A program made the translations under genes and the position numbers. From assembly GCA_024195265.1 (NCBI GenBank), contig JAJLRJ010000010.1:20526284-20590283 (forward strand): a DNA stretch of 64,000 bases. The letters run 5' to 3'. Below, piece after piece: positions 30,980 through 42,800 of the stretch (position 1 is the stretch's first letter; every line of letters starts with the position of its first letter). The notes under the pieces were generated by a model. That model was not told the origin of the DNA and made no database searches. It saw nothing but the letters and a program-made list of their open reading frames with translations. This DNA comes from Dendrophyllia cribrosa. Lineage: Eukaryota > Cnidaria > Anthozoa > Scleractinia > Dendrophylliidae.

Positions 30980-31999
30980 TTAACCCATTGACACCTGAAC
31001 CGCCCGTAACTGCCCGTACAAGACTCCACTGCTTTAAAAAATTGTAACTTTCTCAATCGTGCGAACATTGCCTTAACTAGCAGTTGTCAGCATTGACTAG
31101 AAAGTCTTTCAATTGAGATACCCAATAAACACAAAAAAGTCAGTGATTTTTACAGAATATCAGCGTTTGAATTTGGACAATAACAAAAATTACCGTTTTT
31201 AACGTCATAGAAAAACAACCAAAATCACGTTTTTGCCTTTAGTTTTTTTTATTCAAATCATTGTGGCAAACCCAAAAGTCAACATTTACAGCAAAATTCA
31301 GTCCTAGTCCTAGCTTAGCAGTGAATTTTTTTGCTCTTATTCGTTGCTCGGGCCTAGCTACAGCTTCTTATACTAGTGCATACTCACCTTGCCTCGATTT
31401 TCAACATCACCACCGCACTGCATGCTGGGAAAAAGCCAAAAATTTTGACAGCGTTCCATTCTTTCCCCACACATTTCATATTTATACTAAGTCCACAGCC
31501 AGTCCGACCCCACCGCCGAAATTTCGCGCTTGTTGTATTCTCCTGTGGTCGCAACTTCCAAAATATGCCGCGGAAGGTCGAGAAATTCATCCAGATTCGA
31601 GTCCCAAAGCCACTTCGCTTCCAGGCGGCCATTTTTCCAGTTCAACGAGCAACGAGCCAAATTCGTAAAACGAAGTACAACACCTAACTCGCTTCATTGA
31701 GAAGTGGACTCAGAACTACCTCCAAGCTTAATGATGCTCACCAGGCAGCTACTAAAGATGAAAAATGGCTGTGAACTTACCAAAAATCGTAGATAATTCA
31801 TATTGGACCCTTTATTGCAAATCAACCAAGCAAAATGAGATCGTCACAATGACGTTTCCAGTAAACTCGAGCCTTCAGTGTTTTAGAACAGCAGCACTTT
31901 CAATGGTAACTCCAAATATGAAGTCACGAAATCCTATGGGGCGTGTGTATGCAGAAAATCACTCAAAAACGTAAAAATCCTCAGGTGTGAATGGGTTAA
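30980..31999. mobile_element. piggyBac-like non-autonomous element
   Basis: TTAA at 30980-30983 and 31996-31999. Ends CCCATTGACACCTGA and, inverted, CCCATTCACACCTGA. About 1 kb. Small frames inside (31261-31687, both strands) show no known domain. It shares TTAA/CCC ends with 10595-10976. Confidence 0.7.
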
Positions 32000-32911
32000 T
32001 GAAGAAAAATAATTTTAATACTCGTAGAGCTCTTGTTATAGTTTACAATAAATTGTAGAGCTTGGGCTACCTGTGGTGTAACATACAAGGAATGCACCCT
32101 GACTTGTTATAATGAAATAGCTGTTGTTGGGTTTTTTCTATCACACAAAAAAGGTCAGTGCAGGAATTCAAATTTCTTATGCACAAAAACTTAAGTTTAC
32201 ACTTGCAAGCTTATATCAAACAACCTAAATACAGATCAAAACCAAGGGATTGCAGCTAAGCAGGAGAGCGTGTGGTGGTGTACTCAGTTTTCTATTCATT
32301 CCTCTGAAAAAGGAAAATATAAAGCTTTGAAAAGTAGTGTCTTTCGAGTCCGCCATTTTAAGCTATTGTTTAGTACCGTGACGTCATTTTCTCACAAGAA
32401 ACACGTTTGGGACGTTTCCATCACTTTAGAAATAAAAACAAAGATTCAAAAACGCTCTGCAGTTTCTCGGAGAACGATTCGGAGAACTTGTGCGGATTGC
32501 CTGATCACCGATGTAGGCCACGATGACTCTTAAACTGGTTTTAAGTAGAGCACCTGCAACTCGCAGGTACATTGCGGTTCAACGGCGGTCGAAAATTGTA
32601 GAGAATTCGAGCGCAAAAAACGCTCACTTTAATTTGTCATAAGAAAGTACACTTTGGGCATCTAGTACTGTAGGAAGTTAACTACTGATTCGCCGAAAAT
32701 TAAAGGTATCCGATTACTTGATCGTAGTAGTAAGCTTATTTTAATTGTATAAGCTTGCTTTAAGTTAATTGAGAAAACTTTATAAACAATTTCGGCCCGT
32801 TCTATAAAGCATTCCACGCATTTAACAAAGTTATCGGCTCCTGACGAAATAATTAAACTAATCAAGTTAACCTCGTATCTTAAGAAGATGTTGTTAGCAA
32901 GATTTTCTTAC
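32000..32911. other. Intergenic or intron, nothing recognised
   Basis: No repeat pair or conserved frame could be supported. Confidence 0.3.
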
Positions 32912-33030
32912 CTTTAATAGAAGCAAAATAGTCAAAAAACTGTCAGAAACTGAGCTGAAAGACTTCGAAGTTCAGACCACGCGTTACCTGGGCTCTGAAA
33001 TACAATGGAATCGTTCCGACTTTTCATTGG
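32912..33030 (-). promoter_or_regulatory. Candidate 5' UTR exon/promoter of the zinc-finger gene
   Basis: The minus strand has TATTAAAG/GTAAGA at 32912/32911, a good splice donor, after a less AT-rich, CpG-containing stretch. It is the best upstream partner I saw for the acceptor at 26660, but the link is inference. Confidence 0.3.
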
Positions 33031-33059
33031 ACAAGAGTACAATGGAAAGTCCGATCAAT

Positions 33060-33375
33060 ATTTCAATAAATAAAGTGCGTCCCGGGCGGGGAGGGGGAGG
33101 GGGAGGGGGCTGAGCCAGTGGTCCAAGCCCGACCTTATCCCCTCGTCCTTTTTTGATAAATTTTGCGGTACGCTTTAGGCGTTACTGAAATGAAGTCAAA
33201 GGCTATATATAATTTTCATAATACCACAGTTTGCCACAAAAAATAACACTTTTTTGGGGGGATTTTGTTTGCAGAAAATGTGCCAAAAAAATGCTTTTTC
33301 TGCATGGCGGCCTATCACGCTTGCATCTGTTCTACCCTTGTGACATGAAGTATCATAAAAAAGATCGTTCAGTAC
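33060..33375. other. Non-coding, G-rich tract
   Basis: GGGGAGGGGGAGGGGGAGGG-type sequence lies at 33090-33110. The remainder is plain AT-rich DNA. Confidence 0.35.
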
Positions 33376-33377
33376 GC

Positions 33378-33537
33378 TTTATGAGCCAAGCGGAGCGAGC
33401 GAAGCATTTCACGAACGCGAAGTGCGAGACGAGGGGAGGGACGGGACGGGAGAGGAGGGGACGCTTTATTTTTTCCCCTCCCCTCGTCTCGCGCTTCGCG
33501 CGAAATGCTTCGCTCGCCCCGCTTGGCTCATAAAGCG
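33378..33537. mobile_element. GC-rich foldback element
   Basis: CTTTATGAGCCAAGCGG and CCGCTTGGCTCATAAAG lie at the ends. GCGAGCGAAGCATTTC, GCGAGACGAGGGGAGGG and their inverses lie inside. About 160 bp. Confidence 0.8.
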
Positions 33538-34157
33538 CCGATCATGCAGGCTAATCGTTCAGTAACTGAAGTCCTTGCTGACACGACAAGTAACATGTTC
33601 CTAACCTGCAATACAGGCGCTTTAGTGGTGCGCGAGCGTGGTGCGCTGAGCGCGTGAAGGCACCTGTTATATATTTGATCACTGATGCAATGTGACTGAT
33701 TGATGATTGCGGTATCTATCGCCACAATCATGTTGAACCAAGCGTGAAGGAAGAATAAAACATTTGGAAGCAGGTGAACTTAATGCTTTAATAATGGGAG
33801 TAATTGAATTAGCCGCGCTAAGTCGATCCACAATAATTGAAGCGAGGCTTTGTTACAGGCTATGTGCGGCAAGTGGAGGTTGTTGTCGTTGAGTTGTTGT
33901 TCTTGAGTTGCCAACTGCTCCAAATTAGCTTTATTTTGTTACAGAGCTTTTACTTTTCATCAAAACTCAAGTGATTTCTTTTGTTTCATTTCAAACAGCC
34001 GAGAACAAAGGAATTCATGTTTCGTTTGCCAGTCAAGTTACTAGTTTTGAGAAAAGTAACTAGCTAAATTTTCAAATTGAAGACGTTTCTCCCAAAATAT
34101 AAAATACAAATTATTTTATAATCATGAAAAAGTATACGCTTCCTGGATTGTAAGGAT

Positions 34158-34408
34158 CCAGGCGTGCATTTTTCGAAGGTCCCGAAAACTTTTGGGGCCG
34201 AAAAACTGTTATTCGTCAGTGCCCCTCAAACCCCCTCCACCTCCCCCTCCCCCTCCCCCTAACATTTTCACTCCCTCAACAAAGATTCGGTTGTTGTTAA
34301 CTTTGCAATAAAATCTTACGTTGACTGGTTTGCGGGCTAAAAACACCGTTCGTTAACCCCACTGAATTTAATTTTTTTAATAATTTTTTTTTAGAAACGC
34401 ACGCCAGG
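34158..34408. mobile_element. MITE with CCAGGCGTGC ends
   Basis: CCAGGCGTGC at the left and GCACGCCAGG at the right, with a central CCTCCCCCTCCCC tract. It is related to 22740-23045. Confidence 0.5.
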
Positions 34409-34891
34409 TTGTGGATGTTTTTTTTAATCAATTACTCTTAAAACAGTAAAAACTATACTGGGGTGGGAGGGGGGGCATAGAAAGATAAGAATATAAGAGA
34501 TCTAAGAGGCGTGTAATGCGAAGCAGAAGTGACGCAAGGAAAGCTTCTAGCGCCCAGGATGACTTGTTTATGGATACTGGAGAGTTCGGAAAAATATAAA
34601 AACTCGCTGTATCACCACATGCACCTTCTGGGCAGTCTATCTTGTCTCTCGGCAGGAAAGGTCTATCCTGTGTCTCAGACGAATTCATCCGGCGGTTAAA
34701 TTCGACTGAAACACACAAGCGCACTGTCGCATCTCCATGGTGGTAATGCATTGTAATTTATCATGAACAAGTGTCTCGGCGATGAATGGCATGGGTGGAA
34801 ATGGTTTGCAACCAGCCTTGTCACAGGCGTTTCCGGTTCGTTTAGGCCTGGACTCTACTTTTGAATGGTGACGTCACTGATTCTCGGTTGT

Positions 34892-35229
34892 GCCTAAATC
34901 ATACCGTCCAGAAAGACGTCGGACACCTAATTGAGACACGATATAACGTAATGTCAACACTAAGAATTTTATTTTCAATAAATTTTTAAGTGTAAAAAAG
35001 AAAACCTATACTCCCCACTCAGGATTGAACCTGTGACCTCAGCTAGGCTTAGGCTTACATATAAATGTTGAGCCACGTACCACTGTACCTCCTAGCTTCT
35101 CGGGTTACTTAGTCCTAAATTTAACTATATAAACTGCTACCCCTAACCTCAACTGAAAGCTAACCAGTTACTCCGTTATATAAGTCTCAATAAGGTGTCC
35201 GACGTCCTTCTGGACGGTATGATTTGGGC
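34892..35229. mobile_element. MITE with an internal tRNA-like segment
   Basis: Ends of about 42 bp are nearly perfectly inverted (AAATCATACCGTCCAGAA, GACGTCGGACACCT). Within it, minus-strand 35010-35098 has an A-box-like GTACAGTGGTACGTGGCTC and a B-box CAGGTTCAATCCTG. Confidence 0.75.
35010..35098 (-). repeat. tRNA-like segment in MITE
   Basis: A and B box words are present on the minus strand with an insert between them. The cloverleaf is not clean, so it is probably SINE-derived. Confidence 0.4.
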
Positions 35230-35351
35230 TTGACCATTCTCCTCTTCAATTCTTCTCTGGCCCCATCTCCCAGGCTCCGGCTGAGGAACTAGCAACTAGT
35301 TCCCAGGACCTTACGTGGACTTCGCGCTCGCCCGTTAAATTAGAGGAGCAA

Positions 35352-35575
35352 AAAAAAAAGGTTAGTTTCTAAAGAAACTGCAATGCTGCGTCGGTGGGGG
35401 AGTGAAACATGATAATTTGGTTTTATCAACTGAGATGATAAGGTAAATTGGCCATCGCAGAAAGATTTAAAAAGCTGACATTTCGAGCGTTAACATGGTT
35501 ACCGGCCAGCGAATCCGTTGGCCAATCACTACCTTATCAACTCAGTCAGGATAAAACCAAATTTTCACGTTAGAG
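35352..35575. mobile_element. Remnant of a second inverted Penelope element
   Basis: The left part, on the minus strand, matches the Penelope 3' end (GGTTAGTTTCTAAAGAAACT, GTCGGTGGGGG, the TTTTATCAACTGAG hairpin and a degraded ribozyme with GCTCGAAATGTCAGC). The right part repeats the same end on the plus strand (ACCTTATCAACTCAGT, GATAAAACCAAATTTTCACG). The two 3' ends face outward, as in the composite at 1062-5994, but the coding core is gone. Confidence 0.7.
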
Positions 35576-36299
35576 AAGGAGAACGCATAGGGACTAGGCT
35601 GATTTGCAACTAGCAAGCGAAAATACCATGAACTAGTTACGTTGCTTAAAAATTCCTGGTCTTATTATTGTCTGTTTATAGCTTGCGCGATCGTCGTCTG
35701 CTGCAATGAGACGCCTCAAAGGTGTGCGTCGCATCTCTTTGCTGGAGCCGTTGACCCTCGTCCGATTATCTCGAGACTATCACAAGCACATGGAAATCAA
35801 ACGATTTTTTTATTGTGCTTATACTTAATCTTATACTTCCGTCGATGTGTGACACGTGTAAATCGGGATAACGTAACGCAAGCAAAAAAAGAAAAGAAAA
35901 AAAAGTCACAAGTTTTCAATGCCTGCGTTTTGGGGTGCGCTAGACTTTCTCAAAGTCCCTTCCAATATTAATTTTCGATAAGTTAGTCTCTTCGTTTGAA
36001 GGACTTAAATTCCTCTTGCAATGTTTATCGCTTGGTTTATATAAACTCGACTAAAAAAGCTTAAGGAACGTCGACTTGTGGAAGAAATGTCTAACAAGTT
36101 AGACCAACGAACGTCTCCGTTGTCGAAAAATTTAATAACGCAAAAAGTCTGGCAAACTTCGTCGCCTCGCTCGGAGACAAATACCCGGGGCACCTGAGGT
36201 TATTCTCGCGGCACGCTTTTCAGCCAGCCGGAGATAATATGAGCCTGAGATACAAGAGAACCCGAGAGAAGCTTTTGGGTAATAACATCTAAAATAACT

Positions 36300-36525
36300 A
36301 CCGTAAGAGTTATTGCATATTGCGGTACCTTTTAGGGTGTTGAGCTGAAAAATAGCGGAATATGACATGTGCTGTTTTAGAATTGGTACCTCTTAGGGGT
36401 GAAAATGAATTTGAACCCCGCCCCCAAAACGAGATTCTACCTTTTAGGGTTTTTAAAAAATACCCGACGACCATCCCGCCATTTTTATGTGGGAGTTACC
36501 CCCCCCCCCCCCCCCCCCCGGCTCC
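36300..36525 (+). repeat. GGTACCTCTT dispersed repeat, copy 2, with C tract
   Basis: GAATTGGTACCTCTTAGGGG and GTGGGAGTTA-(C)22 match the repeat at 21840-22060. The C run spans about 36499-36520. Confidence 0.55.
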
Positions 36526-36529
36526 TGGC

Positions 36530-37137
36530 ACCCTGGGAAAGAGACAAACATAGGGCGTCTTGCAATATTTGTAAAATGCGCCAATAAAATCGCTAAAACT
36601 TTGCTAAGTGTTATGAATTAAAGAAGATGATAATGGGGGTTTCAAACCATTTGTTGTTTGACCAATACAGGCTACTGTGTATCTGCTCTACTAGCCACTA
36701 AACGTCAATGACCGACAATTTGTTCATCAAACAACAATTATACTTAAAATAAGTTAATTGTTGTTGTGAGGTAATTAAACCGAAGCCTTGGGCTGTGACA
36801 AAAACGTCTCATCTTCCTGATCTTCTGCAAATAAAACAAAAATATATAAAAAGGCAATATAGATAGCGATATCACCGAAAATGCAAAGCCAAGGTGTCGC
36901 TTACGAGAGGTGGTCGCTTATTTGAGAGATCAGACCACAAAGAGTCTTAACTTTGAATCGTATTAACCTGCAATAATTTCAATGTACATAGCAGCTATCA
37001 GCATAACATATTATACCATATAGAAGTTTTGATGAAAATGACTAAAGATCTGTTTTATTAGAGTTGTACTGTGGCACATTATTGATCCAATATGCGTTAA
37101 GTGGCTGGCAAGTGGTCGCCTACCAGAGGATGAAACA
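36530..37137. other. Intergenic, nothing recognised
   Basis: The words GTCGCTTACGAGAGGTGGTC (near 36897) resemble subterminal motifs of pogo-like elements and recur near 37380. No full element could be delimited. Confidence 0.3.
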
Positions 37138-37304
37138 ATAGACCATTTTCGATATATTAAAATTCATACTTGGCTCCGAGGCTTGGGGGAATAAAACAAA
37201 AGAATTCACACTGAGGTTCAACGTTGAATTATTCATTTCTTTTGTTTTATTTCCCCAAGCCTCGGAGCCAAGTATGAATTTTAATATATCGAAAATGGTC
37301 TATT
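37138..37304. mobile_element. Palindromic MITE
   Basis: AATAGACCATTTTCGATATA at the left, with TTGGCTCCGAGGCTTGGGG further in, is mirrored exactly at the right end. 167 bp. A degraded arm of this family opens the window. Confidence 0.85.
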
Positions 37305-37327
37305 GGAAAATATCAAATCACACCAGT

Positions 37328-37384
37328 GTTGAAAGTGGTCGCAGTCGCGGTCGCGGTCGCGGTCGCGGTCGCGGTCGCGGTCGC
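37328..37384. repeat. GGTCGC microsatellite
   Basis: About eight units of GGTCGC. Confidence 0.9.
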
Positions 37385-37731
37385 TTACGAGAGATTTCGA
37401 CTATAATGACTTGACTAGAAAAAAAAAATTGTTATTCTGAAAGTTGATAAAAATCTTCTTTTATCATGACATATTGAATCAAAAGGATTTGTCAAAATAA
37501 TTGTAGGCAAGACACGCTGGAAAAGATAATCATTTCTACTTCATACAAAACAGTCTTCTTTTGAACATATTTTTTTTCGAAAATCCAATTCAGTGTTATA
37601 GACTTCTGGACGGTCCTTGGTTGTCCGTTTAGCGAAATTCTGACCACTCATGGAACCAATCACAATTGGTCCTTTTAGTTTTCTATCCTATTTCATCATT
37701 GGTCGGTTCATTACAGTTTTTTTAAGTAAAG

Positions 37732-38181
37732 TACCGTATTTATTCGATTAAGCGTCCTGGGCGCTTATTAACTTTTTGGACCCTGAGAGTGGGCGCTTAT
37801 TCGAGGTGGGCGCTTAATCGGGGCTGGGCGCTTATTAAATGTTCACCATTTTCAGCAAGTAGTAAGTTTATTTTGCAACAAAACAATAAATAATAATAAA
37901 ACGTGAAGATGTACCAAAGCAGAATTTTAACTGTTCATTGAAAGTTTCTTTAAAATACTAACAAAACTCGGTCTTCGAGGAATTCTCTTAGTAGTACTTA
38001 GTCAATTTTAATCGCATTGTCACTAAGGTCAATTAGCGAACTCTCTGGTGCTGCCTCCTCGATGTGGGGTGGGCGCTTAATCGAGGCTGGGTGCTTATTA
38101 ACTTTTCCTACCTACAGGGTGGGCGCTTATTCGAGGTGGGCGCTTATTCGAAGTTGGGCACTTAATCGAATAAATACGGTA
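37732..38181. mobile_element. TA-flanked MITE with GGGCGCTTATT repeats
   Basis: TA duplications enclose CCGTATTTATTCGATTAAG and its inverse. GTGGGCGCTTA-type words are repeated many times near both ends. About 446 bp, non-coding. Confidence 0.8.
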
Positions 38182-38355
38182 TTAGAAGAACTTGTCGATT
38201 GTGCAAGAATAGCTCGGATTTTTAATTTAGAATAATTGTAACATGAGATTCTGTAACATAGATTTAATCAAATCAGCAACATCTATCAGGCCAGACAGCA
38301 GGTTCATTTACTGATCAAAAATTAAGGACACAAATGCTAATCGTCTTTAGCTCCG

Positions 38356-38714
38356 CTAACTGCTCATTGACATACCTTCATCGCAATTCTGAACTTGTTC
38401 AGGGACACGATGGAGAGGAAGAGTAACCGCAATCATATCACCCTGTGTCCGGCGTTTGTGTCTATAAAGCAGAAAAACGACGATGAGGACAAGGATGAAA
38501 CCGCCACCGGCCACGCCCATTGACCAATAGGGAAACGATTTGTTGGTTGGCGAAGCATGCTTAGCTGCATTGGTTGCCGTCTCCATCGGTTGCCATTGGT
38601 CTCCATTGGTTGCAGTCTCTCGTGGTGGCTTAGCTAGAGAAGTCTTCGACAAAGTAGGCACTGAGGAAGACACTGAGGAAGCCCTCTGCGGTTGAGCGGG
38701 AGGAAGCACTACTC
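38356..38714 (-). CDS. Receptor last exon: stalk, transmembrane helix, short tail
   Basis: The acceptor TTCACAG/GAGTAG at 38715 joins in phase to the fibronectin exon at 40453. It encodes a Ser/Thr/Pro-rich stalk, then one helix (WSMGVAGGGFILVLIVVFLL), a stop-transfer YRHKRR and a 36-residue cytoplasmic tail ending MSMSS. No NPxY or PPPSPxS signal is visible in the tail. Confidence 0.75.
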
Positions 38715-39777
38715 CTGTGAAGGTTAAGGGTGAAAATTACCTTAAATTTCTGAAATTTTCACTGTGTAGCCGACAGCAAACTCTCGATTTTGTTTAATTG
38801 TCCTAGCGTTTTAAATAGGATATTGATTTGTAAAGGAAAATATGGGACACCGAGCTGAGAAAATGGGAAAATGTGGCAAACTTATAGCAGTCACTACTAC
38901 TGACATGCAATAAAGGTCTTCCGGCGAATCAGACAAGAGGTTTTAATATGACCACAGCTAAGCTTACCGACCACTTTAAACAAATGTCTTATATCCTAAA
39001 TAAAGGATAAAGAAACCAGATGTAAGACAATGAACAACGGTATAGTTTAGTCCCAAATAGTATTATACCAATGGGGCTGTATTACAGAGCTAATACTGTC
39101 TCCAGCCTTTCACGTTCCGCCCTTAGAGGGAAGCTGTGGGAGAAGCTGTTGAACTCTTTTGGTACAATTAAGAGAAGCAAGGAATAATAAGCACGGTGTC
39201 AAGGATATCCACATCCAAGTCATGATTATCCAAAGCCTGATGCTTTCAATGGGTTGGCCACTTTGTCGGTAACCGCTAAAAAGCACGACACATACCGCGT
39301 TGGAGCCACTTTAGAGCCCCCTACCTCAAATAGAGTACCGCACAGACCTTCACGTAAAGGCCCTGTCACACTATTGCGTATGAGAGAAACGTATGAGTTG
39401 CGTATGAAAATTCATAAAATAATTTTCATACGCACAAAATGCCCTTGAAAATACAGCGTTTGACCAGCGTACTTGACCTATGGGTAACGTACCTCTAGCG
39501 TAACTCTCGCGTATTCAGCGTATGCCTAGCGTATGCTTAGCGTATAAACCATACGTCCGAATACGCACAAAATTTTTAAGCAAGCTTAAAATTTTTTTCT
39601 CCCTCGCCGTATGCCAGCGTATGCCACGTATGCGACCGTGCTTGAAATGTATACAACCTATGCCTAACGTACCCCTAGCGTATGTCAGCGTATACGAGCG
39701 TTTGAGTGATATTTTTCATACGCTGGCATACGCTAGTACTATACGCAATAGTGTGACAGGGCCATAACGTAACATAC

Positions 39778-39809
<32 letters not shown>

Positions 39810-42800
39810 CTGTACAGACCTTCACGTAACGTTACATACAATATATATACGTATGCCGGTACAGATATCGTTTTAGTATTGTTGCTTGGTAATAAGGCGG
39901 CCTCAGACCATCTCTCACCAACAAATCCAAGAGATCACAGGCGAGAACAGAGCAAGCGACGAGATTCCGAAGACGAAGATGGAACTGGATTGATTATTTA
40001 ATGAGGAAGGTCAGAGAGGAGCACTGTGTTATAGCATTGGGTGGAGGCCAGAGGGGAAAAGAAAAATAGGACGACCAAAAACAACATGGAGGAGAATAGT
40101 TGAGGATGAAAGACGAGCAGCTGGATGGTAGTCATGGGCGACTGTTAGAGCTCTAGCAGCAAATCGAGGTGGATTGAAGGAGAACTTTAAAGCCTAATGT
40201 GCCTAATGACATGGAGAGATATAAGTATAAGTTTTGTTGCAGTTGACCTAAGGGATCTATAATCTCAAACATTCCTTGCTTTTTTATAGACTCCCTCATC
40301 ACCTGTATAATCATTTGTATTGTGTGATGAAAAATAAAGTTGAAGTTGAAGTTGCTTGGTGTCTGACTCTTCTTGGACTGTAACTGGAAATTAATAGAGT
40401 AAAATATACAATAAAGTTTCTCTCGGTATTAATACGATTAAGGTTTACATACCAGATGTTGGCGTGATATCGACTGCAAAACTGTGCCGCCCTCGTAAGC
40501 TCAATACAACCGTAAAATTGTACCTAATGGTCCTTTTCAAATGGCCAACGACAATCGCCGTAGCAAACGTACGAGCTATAGGCCAGCGACCAACTCCATG
40601 TGGATAGCGTCCATAGTAGATGTAATACATCTGGATGGGGAAAATGGTGCACAACAAAAAAGCACAAAACACTTAAAATAATGTGGAATAAATGTATGAC
40701 TTACTTGGTTGAAATGAAGATCTTAAGTCCAATGCACTTATCACTATACCACCGCGCCTCGGCCAGTAACATTAAAATAACAACATATCTCTCTTTAAGC
40801 CTAGGATCAGATTAATTTTTCTAGGCTTTCGTTGTATTTGGCACTTTTTTTCGCCGTTAATGTGATTTCAAATTATTTCATATAAACATGGCATTCTGGC
40901 GGTATCGACGATATAACGTTATTGTCAAGCCCCATAAAGTATCAGAGGCTATATTGGATGAGCATTTATACCAGCTAAAAATCCAAGAATGAAACATAAT
41001 TCTCCGTGTTCAAAATGGCTGCACAGAAATCCCTGGAGTATTTTGTCACGTGACACGATTAAATGTCGCCTTTTATAGTGTTTTTTTCAGCAATTGGTAT
41101 CCATATTTGTTTCTTGCAATCGGGAAGTTCTATTTCAAGCGGAAAGAAGACATTGTATTATGTGTCACGTGACAAAATACCGCACGCGATTTTTGGAGTA
41201 TTTCTGTATTTTCGAGTTTTTCAGCGCTGCCATTTTGAACAAAGGCTCTGGAGACGAGGTTGTCGAAGAATCAATCCATCAGGGTATTTAAAGGGACACT
41301 GTGCCACCAGATAACGAAATTAATTAATTTCATGTTATGTCGCTAAATGCCAACGAATACAGTGCTTTGATTAAACGTTGTCATTGATCGGTCTTACCAC
41401 TACGCGACCAGACCGAAAGGGAGTATGGGTGAATTAAAATGCATGATTAATTATTCTCTATCGCGTTTACAATGGAGAACAAAACTCACGGTTGTCTTCG
41501 CGTGTTACGCAATGAGAACAAGAGTCGCTTCGATACATATTCCGTTATAAGGACGTTCCGTATTTTGATAATGTGCAGTTGTTGAATGTGAATTGATTTC
41601 TCTCCATAATCCTTTTCGGTCTGGTCGCGTAGGGATGAGACCGATCAATGACAACGTTTAATCAAAAGACTGTATGCAACTAAATGGGATAAAAAGATTC
41701 TATAGAGCAAAACAGAAGTAGTAGTGTGGAGACAAACTGCACGATCGATTACAAGGATGGAAGTGGATTACAGTTCATCAATTTTGATTTCGTGACAGGC
41801 GGTCAAGAAATCAAAGTTTCCATTCTGGTGGAATTTGGAGTTGTTTTAGTCGTTTTTTTTTTGTCTTTCTGATTCATATTTCTTTGCTTTTATCATTTTT
41901 TGCGATTTTTTCTTGTTAATTATTTTAAGATAATAAAGCAGCAAAAGCGAGATTTTGGCCATGATGACGAAAACACGACATTTCAGCCGAAACAGTGTTC
42001 TTCAACCTGACTCGTACCCAGTCGCTATTAAAAATTAAGAAAAACGAGATAAAAAGACGGAGGTCTGAAACACGCGAATTGCAAGTGCGCGGGGCATGCT
42101 GGGAAGGGTAGAACGAAGAAATAGTAATTTCACCTTTGTCCCTTCCCATGCCACATCGCGCGCCTTGATTCACCCTGGTATCCAATCTTCTCTCGTCCTA
42201 AAATCAAATATATAGCGACTGGGTACGAGTCTGGTTAGTAACGTGCATATCCAAGTTATATACAGTAACCTGTCTCTAATTATAAGCCGGACATTGTCAG
42301 GCCAGCTCTTGCTGTCCGCCGTACTGCAGAGCCGGTTTAGTTTCAGAGAATAAACTCGGTATAATCTGCTATCGGAACCAGCCAGCCACTTATGCCCGCC
42401 TAAGAGAGGTGTTTTTCTGTGTTGACCTCTTTGTTATAAACTGGAGCCCTGGAGCCTTGATCTCCTTAGGTATCCTGATTTTAACATAAAATAGGAAATA
42501 AAAAAGGACAACTTGGGTGCTGTGGACCTCACAGTATCATTTGATAAAGATATTAACTCTTTAAAGTACCCCTCCATTTTTATTCCCTGATATAGCCTAT
42601 TAACGACGATGTAATGTATAGGGGGGCCCTGAGGCCTAGATATTGCCTTCTTAGAGATTTTGTCATTTAAAACTTGAACTCTGGATCCCCGTTATTTTTT
42701 TTATCGATATTTAAGTCATTCTTTTATCTGTAACTAATCAGTAACCATCTTACCAATTGGTATGATTTGCGAACTTTTGGCGGCAACCAAGTCAGTTTTA

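Noticed and set aside
31261..31687. Overlapping 82-135 residue frames
   Set aside because: They sit inside a TTAA-flanked piggyBac-like element on both strands and show no domain.
35642..35971. 109-residue plus-strand frame
   Set aside because: No ATG at its start, no recognised domain, and a lysine run from A-rich DNA.
40705..40757. Receptor exon ending at GTAAGT near 40700
   Set aside because: In the phase needed it contains a stop; the sequence is a tRNA-like SINE head.
41925..42185. 86-residue minus-strand frame
   Set aside because: It lies inside a MITE with inverted ends and has no homology.
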